From Bacteroidales bacterium (GTDB lineage Bacteria; Bacteroidota; Bacteroidia; Bacteroidales; GCA-2748055): a stretch of 43,394 nt of DNA. Location of the stretch: assembly GCA_029938715.1 (NCBI GenBank), contig JAOZUK010000023.1:1-43394 (forward strand), written 5' to 3'. The position numbers were made by a program, and so were the translations under genes. This document shows positions 33,420-43,394 of the stretch, piece after piece; the stretch's first letter is position 1, and every line of letters begins with the position of its first letter. Under the pieces are notes generated by a model. It did no database searches. It had not been told where the DNA came from and saw only the letters and a program-made list of their open reading frames with translations.

Positions 33420-35369
33420 TTATTGGATTTCAGTTTTACTTCTAAACCATACATTCATTTTGCCTGCTCCACGGTTGGCCCAGGCATAGTAAGGAATCAA
33501 ATTTAGTTTACTTCCTTCCAGCATGTTTACGCCACCCAATAAATCCGGTTTAAACACGGCTGTAAACTCTGTATTTATATCCACCTCAGCCAAAAGCACA
33601 TCTTCCTGATTATCGATCTCTTCTGCACAGTACATGATGGGACCGTACTGAACTGATAATAATCCGGTTTTGGCATCGACTTTTTCATTAGCGACAATGA
33701 TCCGGTCCTCCATGGGAATGTTCCAGCTGATCACATCCCCCTTTTTCCACTCTCCCGGGAGGATCACATATCCCTGTTCAGCACTTATTTTCACATCCTC
33801 TCCATTCACCATCAAAAGAGGTTGGTCCTGCTGCGCATTCTGAAAACGGAACAGGTCGGAGGGTACAGCTTTATTCATGGCCCATCCCGGGATCCGGAGA
33901 TAGATATCTGCCGCCACCGGCTTCTCATTCTGAAATTTCAGCAGAATATCTCCATCCCAGGGGTAATTGGAGGTCTGCGACAGAGTGACCTCGCCCCCAT
34001 CAGTCTGAAATGTAGCATCGCTGTTTAAGTAGAGGTTCACATAGACATTATTACCTCTGGAAGCATAAGCATATCCAGCCACAGAGGGAATAAACCGGGA
34101 AAGGTTGGAAGGACAACACGAACATCCAAACCAGGGTGAACGGCCGTTGACTCCCTGGTTAAACTCAGAGGTGCCATCATGCTGGAGGGTATTGGGGTAG
34201 AAAAAGAGGGTTCCATCCAGTGATAACCCGGAAATTACACCATTGTACAGCGCGCGTTCCATTACATCGATGTACTTTGAGTCTCCATGCAATAAAAACA
34301 TGCGGTGGTTCCAGTATACATTTGCAATGGCAGCACAAGTCTCGTTGTAGGGATGGTTAGGAAGCTCATAGTTTTCACCATAGGCTTCACCACGGTGACT
34401 GGCTCCGACCCCACCTGTGATGGAGAGTTTCTTCCCAACCACATTCTCCCAGATCCTGTCAATGGCATCCAGGTAGGCTGTGTCGGCTGATAGTGCAGCC
34501 ACATCGGCCATGGCACTGTACATATAATTTGCCCTCACAGCATGTCCCACTGCTTCAGATTGTTCGGTTACAGGGAGGTGTGCCTGTGAGTATTCACCTT
34601 CATGAACCTCCGCACGAATATCCAGCAAGTGTTTTGCCAGCTCCAGGTATTTTTCATCCCCGGTAGCTCTGTAAAGCTTTGCCAGACCGATCTCAATTTC
34701 CTGGTGACCCGGAACGTAACCATTCCCCTGGGTGATGCAGACATCGTAGATGAGATCAGCACTTTTTATGGCAACCGCCAGAAATGTTTGTTCTCCTGTA
34801 GCCAGGTAGTGTGCCACTGCGGCTTCATACATATGTCCCACATTGTAGAACTCATGGCTGGAATTGGGAGTCCCTATCCATTGGCCATCTTCATGGTAGG
34901 AGCAGCAGGCAAAATCAATGTATTCGTTTGCATTCAATGTCCAGGCAGTATAGAGATATCCATCCTCCTCCTGTGCTTCTGCCACATAGTATACCAGGGT
35001 GTCGAGATAGTCTCTCAATTTAGGGTCCTCCTCCAGCATCAGACTGTAAGCTGCTCCTTCCATGATCTTATAAAGATCAGAATCGTTGAATCCAAAACTC
35101 CCCTGAAATTTCCCCTCCCTGATTCCACCTGCAAAGATAAAGTTATCCACCCTCCCTGTCTCTTCGCATTTTTGGAACGAAAATGGAATGGTGTGATGCA
35201 CTGCTGTGGAGACCCAGCTTTTCCAGAAACCATCCTGTAGTTGAACCTGGGTGAAATCCACCGGGGTGATGGGGTAGTCCTGCATCATATCATCCCTGGA
35301 GGAGGTGCAAGCTGATAACAACAGCAGGCCCGCCAGAAATAGAAGCTGATAAATTGCTCTGATTTTCAT
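33420..35369 (-). CDS. GH127 family glycosidase lipoprotein (beta-L-arabinofuranosidase type)
   Basis: 649 residues; lipoprotein Cys21. The (alpha/alpha)6 barrel of GH127 (formerly DUF1680) is recognisable: VQLQDGFWKSW, GRVDNFIFAGG, GTPNSSHEFYNVGHMYEAAVAHY, SITGGVGASHRGEAYGENYELPN. Zinc and catalytic residues match the characterised family: Glu343 and Cys345 (YNETCAAI), Cys418 and Cys419 (GCSCCPSN); the cysteine nucleophile is in the last pair. Characterised members remove beta-L-arabinofuranose or rare 3-C-carboxy-5-deoxy-L-xylose; related proteins act on other L-sugars. It is the first gene of an operon with two sulfatases, which suggests a sulfated polysaccharide side chain as the target. 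Confidence 0.92.
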   Translation of the reverse strand: MKIRAIYQLLFLAGLLLLSACTSSRDDMMQDYPITPVDFTQVQLQDGFWKSWVSTAVHHTIPFSFQKCEETGRVDNFIFAGGIREGKFQGSFGFNDSDLYKIMEGAAYSLMLEEDPKLRDYLDTLVYYVAEAQEEDGYLYTAWTLNANEYIDFACCSYHEDGQWIGTPNSSHEFYNVGHMYEAAVAHYLATGEQTFLAVAIKSADLIYDVCITQGNGYVPGHQEIEIGLAKLYRATGDEKYLELAKHLLDIRAEVHEGEYSQAHLPVTEQSEAVGHAVRANYMYSAMADVAALSADTAYLDAIDRIWENVVGKKLSITGGVGASHRGEAYGENYELPNHPYNETCAAIANVYWNHRMFLLHGDSKYIDVMERALYNGVISGLSLDGTLFFYPNTLQHDGTSEFNQGVNGRSPWFGCSCCPSNLSRFIPSVAGYAYASRGNNVYVNLYLNSDATFQTDGGEVTLSQTSNYPWDGDILLKFQNEKPVAADIYLRIPGWAMNKAVPSDLFRFQNAQQDQPLLMVNGEDVKISAEQGYVILPGEWKKGDVISWNIPMEDRIIVANEKVDAKTGLLSVQYGPIMYCAEEIDNQEDVLLAEVDINTEFTAVFKPDLLGGVNMLEGSKLNLIPYYAWANRGAGKMNVWFRSKTEIQ

Positions 35370-35524
35370 GGGATTCGTTAGTATTAGTAATTAATGGCAG
35401 TGGTAATTTACCAAGAATAACGGCCAATTAAAAAAATATGAATCCCAATAGCTAAACCGATGAAGTTCGAACCTTTTTCGAGGGAGAAGAAGGTTAACCC
35501 CGCTGATGTATGAAATAATTTTTT

Positions 35525-35550
35525 ATATTTCCATATTTCCTTATATTTAC
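35525..35550. repeat. Three ATATTTCC direct repeats before the AbiE module
   Basis: ATATTTCC at 35525-35532 and 35533-35540 and ATATTTAC at 35543-35550, directly repeated 8- and 10-base steps, 21 bases before the antitoxin ATG. AbiEi antitoxins are known to bind repeats in their own promoter, so this is a likely autoregulatory site. Confidence 0.5.
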
Positions 35551-35570
35551 GGAATAATGGGATCAAAGCA

Positions 35571-36176
35571 ATGAATTATCTGGAATTCAGAAATAAATGG
35601 TATGATCAGGGGATTGTTAACTCAAATCAGATCTATTCATGGAAACCTGGTTTTGACAAGAACAACCTCACACGATGGACTCAAAAAAGGTTACTATTAA
35701 AGCTACGCAATGGCTATTACGCATTTCCTGAATACAAAGCTAAATCAGATTTCGCTATCTACATTGCAAATCGGATTTACCGTCCATCATATGTCAGTCT
35801 TCATACTGCCCTTGCTTTTTATGGAATGATCCCGGAGTCTGTCGTGCAGATTACTAGTGTAACTTCAAAGAAGACTGCAACATTCTCAAATGTGATCGGA
35901 GAATTTTCATATAAGTCTGTTCGTCCTCATATTTTTTTCGGTTATGACCTAAAACCAATTCCTGAATTAGGTTCATTGCTGATGGCTAAACCCGAAAAAG
36001 CTCTGCTTGATTTGCTTTATCTCTATCCATTTTATAATTCAGTTTCTGATATTGAGGATCTCCGCCTCGATATGGACTACATTCAAAATGAAATCAATAC
36101 TAAATCATTAAACGAGTTTTCACACCGATTTCATTCCAAGGCACTTATCAAGAGAATTAAATTGATCTTTCAATGA
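35571..36176 (+). CDS. AbiEi-family antitoxin (type IV toxin-antitoxin)
   Basis: 201 residues. AbiEi pattern: NLTRWTQKRLLLKLRNGYYAFPE is the N-terminal winged helix, and PSYVSLHTALAFYGMIPESV, then TSKKTATFSN and KPEKALLDLLYLYP are the conserved C-terminal blocks. In type IV systems the antitoxin counters the nucleotidyltransferase toxin without binding it and represses transcription. The stop overlaps the start of the toxin gene by 4 bases (ATGA). Confidence 0.85.
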   Translation: MNYLEFRNKWYDQGIVNSNQIYSWKPGFDKNNLTRWTQKRLLLKLRNGYYAFPEYKAKSDFAIYIANRIYRPSYVSLHTALAFYGMIPESVVQITSVTSKKTATFSNVIGEFSYKSVRPHIFFGYDLKPIPELGSLLMAKPEKALLDLLYLYPFYNSVSDIEDLRLDMDYIQNEINTKSLNEFSHRFHSKALIKRIKLIFQ

Positions 36177-36964
36177 TAAATATAGACAGCATAAAGAATT
36201 TCTTCCCTGTCAATCTTCGGGAAAACCCGTTATACTATAAGTATTTTCTGAAAGAATATTTGCAGCTACAGATTCTTGATCATTTATCGACAACTTCATA
36301 CTTAAGGAGAATTGTATTTATCGGTGGGACAAATCTACGTTTGACAAAAGGAATTGACAGGTTTTCAGAAGATCTGGATTTCGATTGCAAACAGATGCTG
36401 GAACCAGAGTTTATCGAAATGACAGATTCTGTTCTCAATTTTCTGAAGAATTTTGGCATGAAAGTAGAGACCCGTGACAAAAAAAATGTGAAACTGGAAG
36501 CATTCAGACGAAGTTTCTATTTCCCAGAACTGCTTTTTGATATGGGTTTATCGGGCCACAAAGACGAACGGTTCCTGATAAAGATTGAATGCCAGGATCA
36601 ACAAATAGAATATCCTCGTGAAATTATCAATATTAAAGGATGTGGATTATTTTTTCCTTTTCCAGTTCCAGCCAATGATGTGTTATGTTCAATGAAACTG
36701 TCAGCACTTCTGTCACGGCAAAAAGGAAGAGATTTCTATGATGCTATATTTCTTCTCTCACAAACAAAACCTTCCTATTCTTTCCTATCATCAAAGCTAG
36801 GCATTCACGATTTAAATGAATTAAAAAATGCCATTTCAGATATATTAGCAAATATTGACTTAAGACACAAGTCAAAGGACTTTGAACACCTGCTTTTTTT
36901 TAAAGAGAATAGCCGGCGTATTCTCAATTTCGGTGAATTTATCGATGAATACAGTGAATTCTAA
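36173..36964 (+). CDS. AbiEii-family nucleotidyltransferase toxin
   Basis: 263 residues. Motif FIGGTNLRL (49-57) and RFSEDLDFD (63-71) with Asp67 and Asp69 form the nucleotidyltransferase metal site; LSALLSRQKGRDFYDAIFLL carries the second conserved block. These toxins are thought to modify tRNA or another target with nucleotides, causing growth arrest, and some abort phage infection. It overlaps the antitoxin gene by 4 bases. The base composition looks more AT-rich than in the sugar genes, in keeping with transfer. Confidence 0.88.
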   Translation: MINIDSIKNFFPVNLRENPLYYKYFLKEYLQLQILDHLSTTSYLRRIVFIGGTNLRLTKGIDRFSEDLDFDCKQMLEPEFIEMTDSVLNFLKNFGMKVETRDKKNVKLEAFRRSFYFPELLFDMGLSGHKDERFLIKIECQDQQIEYPREIINIKGCGLFFPFPVPANDVLCSMKLSALLSRQKGRDFYDAIFLLSQTKPSYSFLSSKLGIHDLNELKNAISDILANIDLRHKSKDFEHLLFFKENSRRILNFGEFIDEYSEF

Positions 36965-37115
36965 CTCAACAGATTCGCATATAGTGCTGAACTAAGTTGG
37001 GCCGATGGGAGTAATAAAGAAAGGACACCGACCAGCGAGTGGAAGATGATGGGGAACCCTCACTTAAACGGTACAGAAGAGTTGTTATTCAGGTAAAAAG
37101 CTAAAAAGCAGCATT

Positions 37116-39758
37116 TTACTTCCCGATACGCAGATTAAATTCAAGCATTACATAACGACCCAGGGTGTTCCACTCACGCTGCATCAGGTAGTTGGTTTGA
37201 CTGATCCTTTCGAAACCCACATATTTATTTAGCAGGTCGAATCCGCGCAGGGTTAAAGAGGCCTTTTCCCCTTGAAGAAAGTAATAACTGATACCTGCTG
37301 TAATCAATGGTATGCTGACGGCCTGGTCAAAACTCTTTGAGTTATAGTTGATCACATTTGCTTCTGTTTCAAAGCTCCATTTTTCACTGGGTGTAAACCG
37401 TATATCGGTAAAGAGACTGGTACTGTAGTAGATGGAATTCTGAGCAATGGAAAATCGTGCATCGGTCACTGACACGGAGCTTCCAATGGCTGCATCCCAT
37501 TTCTCCTTTTTGCGGTTTTCAATCCTTAGCTTCAATGAATGAATCAGATTGGTCTGTATATTCTCCTGTTCATTGATGAAACTGATTCCCTTGCTCAGGT
37601 TTTCATGGGACACCAGGTTTATCTCCAATCCAAGTGGACGAATGGGTGTGGAGAAAGAGATATAGGAATACAACGAATTCTGATAATCCACATTCACCGG
37701 GGTAATAAGGGTCACCAGGTCCTCATTGGTAGTCTGCGACCAGCCAATCTTATTTTTGGTAGTACCCGCACTTATGCGCGCAAACAGGGTGGTAAAGGAG
37801 AACTGATCGAAATACCACCATGAAAACGAAAGGTTATGGCTATACTCAGGAGTGAGGTCCAAATTTCCCTTATAAAGAGATAGCAGATTTAAGGTGTTTA
37901 CCACCGGATAGAGCTGACTTACGGTGGGCATATTTGCAGCAGTACTATAACGAAAATTGATTCTTCTTCCTTTTTTGTATCTGTATTCGTAACTAAATCC
38001 AGGCAGAAAATAGAAATAGGTTGGATTATCAACCGAGTTCCCATCCATCACTTTGTTGAATTGGTCCCAGCTGGTACCCAGGAGAAATTGCACTTGTGAC
38101 TTATTTGAGTTTCGTCTCACGGAAAGTGTGGGTTTCAAAGAGAGATTCTGGGTGTAAAACTCAGGAATCAGTGAATCAACCAGCACTCCATCCTGGTGAA
38201 GTATCTCCTGTCGACGGTTTAGGGTCTCCTTATCATTTCCTACCTGAACGCCTGCACTGAGATACCAGAACTGTTTGATTTTTTGAACCAGTGTGGGAGT
38301 CACTGAAAGGGAGAGCTTGTCTCTATTTTCATCTCTGAACTGGTAAAAAAGATTTACATTCTCAGGGGTATTGAAGAGGATGGTATCTCTCCAGTTAAGC
38401 AGGGATCCATTTCTGCTGTAGTCTGCAGAAATATTGGTTCTGAACTGGGTAATGTCCTCATTAAGCTTAGCTATATAGACAGCTTTTGCATTGGTATTGA
38501 ATGCATTGGATTCACTCAAGGTGGTATTTCTCAGGTTGTTGATTACCGAATTGGTGATTCCGGTACTGGTCTCAGCTCGACTGTTGAAGTTATTGGATGA
38601 GATATCCACATCCCCATCCACAATCAGATTGTGGTTTTTATTAAAGTTATGTCGAACTCCGAAATTTATTTTGTGAGGAGTATCCCGCTCATCCCGATTC
38701 AAATTCTCGACCTGGTAATAAGATCCTTCAGCCAGGTAATTTTCAGTGGTCGTTTTCTGCTCAAGGATCGTCTTTTTAGAACTGGCCAAATAGCTTAAGA
38801 AATAGCGGTTGTTTCCTTTCAGGTTATAGGAGAGATTAAGACCACCGGCCAGAGTAGTATTTTCACCCTCCACAGTTTGTCCAAAGCTCTGCATATTTTT
38901 TCCCGTATACCCGAACTCATTGATGTTGTTATACCTTCCAAGAATCGCACTTTGCAAATTCTCTGAAAACCGGTAAAGTTTCCCTCCGGCTTTAAAATGT
39001 TCCCCGGTACCTACTCCCCCGACCACATCTCCAAAATACCCCTTTTTATGGTCTTCATTGAGCATCAGATTAATTGTTCTCTCACGCTGACCATCATCAA
39101 TTCCGGAGAATTCTGCCTCTTCAGATCTTTTGTCATATACCTGGACCTTCTCCACCGCTTCAGCGGGCAGATTCTTGGTGGCCACCTTGGGGTCATTACC
39201 GAAGAACTCTTTTCCATCTACCAATACCTTGGTAACATCTTCCCCCAGGGCCTTAATATTCCCGGACTCATCCACCTCAATTCCAGGTATTTTCCTAAGC
39301 AGATCTTCAACCACTGCGTTGCTTTTGGTGGTAAATGCACTGGCATTAAACTCTGCTGTATCGCTTCTGAAGGATATGGGGATATACTCTTCGATGATGG
39401 TTACCTCATCCAGCGACAATGCCTTCATTACCCTGGTTCCCAGGTCACTTCCCATTTCAGGCGTAATTTTTACAGATTCATAGGTGGTCTCCATACCCAC
39501 AAAGGAATACTGCAACAGGTATTCGCCCGACTTCACATTTTTCATCTGGTAGATCCCCTCATCATTGGTGATCCCAAAGTACTTCAGGATCGAATCGGTC
39601 GGATTCAATAGCGCAACTGTAGCAAAACTTAAAGGCTCATCATTTTCATCATGAACTCTGCCTGTAAGTGTGTTCTGAGCCTGACCAAACAGGGGAATGC
39701 TCAACAATACCATAGAAGTCAGCAAAGACCTCATCCTTCTGCAACCATATTTTATCAT
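37116..39758 (-). CDS. TonB-dependent-receptor-like outer-membrane barrel with carboxypeptidase-regulatory domain
   Basis: 880 residues. Start at 39758 overlaps the upstream stop by 4 bases; an inner ATG at 39734 begins a cleaner signal peptide (ending FGQAQ) and could be used instead. Residues 30-105 are a CarboxypepD_reg domain (LTGRVHDENDEPLSFATVALLN). Next comes a plug-like part: NAVVEDLLRKIPGIEVDESG, LVDGKEFFGNDPK, NLPAEAVEKVQVYDKRSEE. The remainder is a beta-barrel with alternating aromatic strands ending EFNLRIGK. It belongs to the OMP_b-brl_3 type and is paired with a GLPGLI protein, a common Bacteroidota couple, not a SusC. Confidence 0.88.
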   Translation of the reverse strand: MIKYGCRRMRSLLTSMVLLSIPLFGQAQNTLTGRVHDENDEPLSFATVALLNPTDSILKYFGITNDEGIYQMKNVKSGEYLLQYSFVGMETTYESVKITPEMGSDLGTRVMKALSLDEVTIIEEYIPISFRSDTAEFNASAFTTKSNAVVEDLLRKIPGIEVDESGNIKALGEDVTKVLVDGKEFFGNDPKVATKNLPAEAVEKVQVYDKRSEEAEFSGIDDGQRERTINLMLNEDHKKGYFGDVVGGVGTGEHFKAGGKLYRFSENLQSAILGRYNNINEFGYTGKNMQSFGQTVEGENTTLAGGLNLSYNLKGNNRYFLSYLASSKKTILEQKTTTENYLAEGSYYQVENLNRDERDTPHKINFGVRHNFNKNHNLIVDGDVDISSNNFNSRAETSTGITNSVINNLRNTTLSESNAFNTNAKAVYIAKLNEDITQFRTNISADYSRNGSLLNWRDTILFNTPENVNLFYQFRDENRDKLSLSVTPTLVQKIKQFWYLSAGVQVGNDKETLNRRQEILHQDGVLVDSLIPEFYTQNLSLKPTLSVRRNSNKSQVQFLLGTSWDQFNKVMDGNSVDNPTYFYFLPGFSYEYRYKKGRRINFRYSTAANMPTVSQLYPVVNTLNLLSLYKGNLDLTPEYSHNLSFSWWYFDQFSFTTLFARISAGTTKNKIGWSQTTNEDLVTLITPVNVDYQNSLYSYISFSTPIRPLGLEINLVSHENLSKGISFINEQENIQTNLIHSLKLRIENRKKEKWDAAIGSSVSVTDARFSIAQNSIYYSTSLFTDIRFTPSEKWSFETEANVINYNSKSFDQAVSIPLITAGISYYFLQGEKASLTLRGFDLLNKYVGFERISQTNYLMQREWNTLGRYVMLEFNLRIGK

Positions 39759-40528
39759 TTGTGAATATTGGACCTGGCACCTTTACTTGCCACTGTTTTA
39801 TGGTACTCTTCCGTTTTCTCCCTGATAATCTGATCCATTTCATCACGGGTCACTTTCTTTCCATCTTCGGGTTCAACCAGCAACTCCTCTCCTGGCACTG
39901 CAAGCTCAATGAGGGTGGCCAGGTAGATGGTTTCATTGTTTTTCTCCACGGCCAGCACCACTCCCGGTAAACCAAAATATTCTGCCGGACCGGTGGATAC
40001 AGGAATCTCAGGGGTGAACCATGCTTTGATGGTATCTTCATCTGAAAGCAAAACGGCTTCCATACAGGTGTAGTCCAGGACCTTCTTCCTGGAAGGGGAT
40101 AGTCTCCAATTCATGGCTGGGATCTCCTCTTCCAACAGGAATTCCCGGGTCATAAAATCCAGCTGCTCGGTTCTACTGTTCTTATTAAAATCACAATACA
40201 TTCTTTTTAATTCGGGACGAGGAGCTTTCCCATGCCGTGCCATATAATAGGCTTTCATCTCCATTTCACTCATGGCCTCTTTCTCAAAAGTGGGTTCTTC
40301 ATAAAGAGAGAAATCGGTTGTAAAGTACAGGACCTTATCAAACTGTCCCTCTGTAGGTAAGGTTTTGGCATATTCGTCCCATTCAGGATTTCCTGTAGGT
40401 GGAAAACTATAGGAAGTGGTCTGCTGATACATAATGGTACCACCTACCTGATCCTGTGCATTTACAGGGATAATTATTACAATTGTGACGATTGCCAACA
40501 GGCAAGCTTGCATATTTTTTTTATTCAT
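39755..40528 (-). CDS. GLPGLI-family exported protein
   Basis: 257 residues. A signal peptide (to about residue 24, NAQ) is followed by a GLPGLI-family domain with the naming motif as YFGLPGVVLAVE near 185 and WFTPEIPVSTGP just before. Function is unknown; such proteins regularly precede a carboxypeptidase-regulatory/TonB-type barrel, as here with a 4-base overlap, and may be its periplasmic or surface partner. A 15-base palindrome lies 70 bases before the start. Confidence 0.85.
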   Translation of the reverse strand: MNKKNMQACLLAIVTIVIIIPVNAQDQVGGTIMYQQTTSYSFPPTGNPEWDEYAKTLPTEGQFDKVLYFTTDFSLYEEPTFEKEAMSEMEMKAYYMARHGKAPRPELKRMYCDFNKNSRTEQLDFMTREFLLEEEIPAMNWRLSPSRKKVLDYTCMEAVLLSDEDTIKAWFTPEIPVSTGPAEYFGLPGVVLAVEKNNETIYLATLIELAVPGEELLVEPEDGKKVTRDEMDQIIREKTEEYHKTVASKGARSNIHK

Positions 40529-40598
40529 GGTTTTGTCTATTTTTCCTATCCGCTATAAGTAATTTAATGAAGTGGACAATTTTGGTGTTGAAGTATCA

Positions 40599-40613
40599 TC
40601 ATCAGTCTGATGA
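40599..40613. promoter_or_regulatory. Perfect palindrome before the GLPGLI-barrel pair
   Basis: TCATCAG-T-CTGATGA, 7-bp arms around one base, in the 114-base gap upstream of the GLPGLI gene and downstream of the Rid-fold gene. It could be an operator for the pair. No T tract on either side supports a terminator. Confidence 0.35.
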
Positions 40614-40642
40614 AACCGGAAATTAAACCTGAAAATCGCGCG

Positions 40643-41842
40643 TTATACCGTAAAGACCCCCTCGATTTCTACCAGTAGATCCTCCCGACAGACATCGGAT
40701 TCAAGGTAGAGGGATGAATTGCAATTAAGCATGGATTCACAGATTCGTTCCACGGTCGGAATATCCTCCTGGTGCTTTACATAGACCCTCAGATGTGAAA
40801 ACCGAATTTTAGAAAGATCAAAATCCAGGCCCAATCTTTCCTGGTTTTCCTTTGAAAACAGACGGTTGATATTATCAATGGTAGTAATGGTCTGTTTCTC
40901 CACATCACCCACATGCATGGTCTTCTCACCAAGAATTGATGCAGTCCCGGAGACATAGATGTAATTCCTGTCTCCAATGGAAACCAGCTTTGCCCTTTCA
41001 AATTTGGGAGTGCATTTTCTAACCGAGCTGCCTTCAAGTACAACTTCAGAGTACTTGTGCGCATCGATCTGCCCGGGATTCATTATGGGCTTAATTTTCA
41101 CCTGGTCGGATTCTGAGAGCGCAATAAAATCAATAATTACACCTCCTGTATCCATGCCGATCCCGGTGGCCGCAGGATAACCCAGACTGAAATCGCCTTG
41201 ATCATAATAGTGAGCCCGTACATCATTAAATACCTGGTAATTCTGTTCTGAATCTTCCAGGTCGTCTACCCAGGCTATACTTTCAATGTAGTTCCATTGC
41301 CTGATTATATGGTGTATGGAGAGGCCCTCAGTAGCAAGAATCGCCACTGCATCTTCAAATGCCTTTATGGAAGACTCCTGGATGGTATCTGTTGCCTTTC
41401 CCATGAGTCCGGCACAGTGCACTGCTTTGAATCCATTGTATTCAACCAATGTATACCTCAGTCCATTGTGCGATTTATAAGTAACCTTTTTTTTCTCGGT
41501 TTCTTTGGTACAGATCAATTCCAGAACCACATCACTTCCAGAGGGGGGGCTTTGCGCGACAATACTGGTTGCCGGAAGATTTGTACCACACATTCTTGAA
41601 AGCTGGGAGTGGATTTCTGCAGATCGCAGGTCGTACTCCTCCCTTGTTTTTGCTGAGATGAAAAAGGTCTGTTGGGTAATAAAATACCTGGTTTCATCCT
41701 CATCCCTGATAAAATGAAGAAGTTGTTCCACACAACTATATACCTGCGCAGGAAAATCTTCTCCTGATTTAGGTACTATATGATCAAAATTAAAACCGTT
41801 AAGAGAGTGTGAGCCACTCCTCATAATGATCTGTTCCACCAT
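40643..41842 (-). CDS. Rid/YjgF-fold protein, two-lobed, chorismatase-like
   Basis: 399 residues. The C-terminal part from about 280 has the RidA signature: GDRNYIYVSGTASILGEK, VGDVEKQTITTIDNINRLF, SHLRVYVKHQEDIPTVERI. The middle part (about 120-260; GFKAVHCAGLMG, AILATEGLSIHHIIRQWNYIE, GYPAATGIGMDTGG) looks like a second, diverged lobe of the same fold, as in FkbO/Hyg5 chorismatases. Either a chorismate-type hydrolase or an unassigned double-Rid protein; the family is fairly sure, the activity is not. No signal peptide, so cytosolic. Start could also be the ATG six codons downstream. Confidence 0.55.
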   Translation of the reverse strand: MVEQIIMRSGSHSLNGFNFDHIVPKSGEDFPAQVYSCVEQLLHFIRDEDETRYFITQQTFFISAKTREEYDLRSAEIHSQLSRMCGTNLPATSIVAQSPPSGSDVVLELICTKETEKKKVTYKSHNGLRYTLVEYNGFKAVHCAGLMGKATDTIQESSIKAFEDAVAILATEGLSIHHIIRQWNYIESIAWVDDLEDSEQNYQVFNDVRAHYYDQGDFSLGYPAATGIGMDTGGVIIDFIALSESDQVKIKPIMNPGQIDAHKYSEVVLEGSSVRKCTPKFERAKLVSIGDRNYIYVSGTASILGEKTMHVGDVEKQTITTIDNINRLFSKENQERLGLDFDLSKIRFSHLRVYVKHQEDIPTVERICESMLNCNSSLYLESDVCREDLLVEIEGVFTV

Positions 41843-41924
41843 GCTCAGCTTGCTCCAATAGTCAATAGGACCACAAATATAGAAATTTTTCAGTAACGGA
41901 AAACATCACCTGTCAATGAACAGA

Positions 41925-43349
<1,425 letters not shown>

Positions 43350-43394
43350 CTATTCCGACGTAAGCATCGGGTTGGTGTAATATATTTTTTGCTG

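Noticed and set aside
34602-35240. Plus-strand open frame of 212 codons opposite the GH127 gene
   Set aside because: Antisense shadow of a clear GH127 gene; no motif, no leader.
36965-37097. In-frame open stretch of about 43 codons after the AbiEii stop, which could suggest a read-through extension
   Set aside because: The toxin has normal length without it, no family was recognised in the stretch, and an open run of this size is expected by chance fairly often.

Overview
The window looks like chromosomal DNA of a polysaccharide-degrading Bacteroidota (class Bacteroidia, probably marine and close to the Marinilabiliales; the rank is inference). The signs are many lipoprotein-anchored sulfatases and glycosidases, a GLPGLI protein paired with a carboxypeptidase-regulatory/TonB-type outer-membrane barrel, FucP and KDPG aldolase of the Bacteroidota type, and starts without clear Shine-Dalgarno sequences. 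No rRNA, tRNA, CRISPR array or SusC/SusD pair was seen.

Layout. 1-1.05 kb: two related PKD lipoproteins (the first runs off the left edge) separated by a 25-codon scrap of a second KDPG aldolase. 1.1-4.7 kb: KDPG aldolase plus a three-gene TRAP transporter behind a LacI-type operator. 4.7-12.4 kb: a xylose block, with an NrtR/Nudix-type regulator behind a palindrome, xylulokinase, xylose isomerase, a xylose/H+ symporter, a lactonase-fold lipoprotein and a Gfo/Idh/MocA oxidoreductase. 12.4-15.8 kb: an Nramp-like transporter lacking the canonical metal motifs, a carboxypeptidase-regulatory-domain protein and a Fic C-terminal scrap. 15.8-19.2 kb: two tandem KDG-kinase-like PfkB proteins, divergent from a zinc dehydrogenase and sharing with it a palindromic operator of the same type as the one before the aldolase. 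19.2-25.6 kb: a minus-strand L-fucose operon (mutarotase, fuconolactonase, FucP, aldo/keto reductase, GH29 fucosidase, sulfatase). 25.7-27.6 kb: sulfatase and Dabb lipoprotein. 27.7-37 kb: an accessory stretch bounded by a MazEF-like and an AbiE-like toxin-antitoxin module, containing two transposase remnants, an oxidoreductase, and a GH127-sulfatase-sulfatase operon. 37.1-43.3 kb: TonB-type barrel with GLPGLI protein, a Rid-fold protein and a double 3-keto-disaccharide hydrolase (DUF1080) protein.

How it fits together. Surface or periplasmic sulfatases, GH29 and GH127 enzymes would strip sulfate, fucose and L-arabinofuranose-like residues from a sulfated polysaccharide. Fucose enters by FucP and is oxidised to fuconate by the mutarotase/dehydrogenase/lactonase set; the later fuconate steps are not here. 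Uronate-type acids probably enter by the TRAP transporter and converge on KDG, which the kinases and aldolase split to pyruvate and glyceraldehyde 3-phosphate. Xylose goes by isomerase and kinase. The shared operator ties the aldolase/TRAP operon to the kinase/dehydrogenase pair although they lie 17 kb apart.

The most interesting structures are three arrays of a 7-bp repeat (sense strand AAGTAGA or AAGTATA) placed directly before genes, a 28-bp exact repeat of the sulfatase 3' end flanking the IS-rich segment, and the scar of a tandem duplication at the left end.
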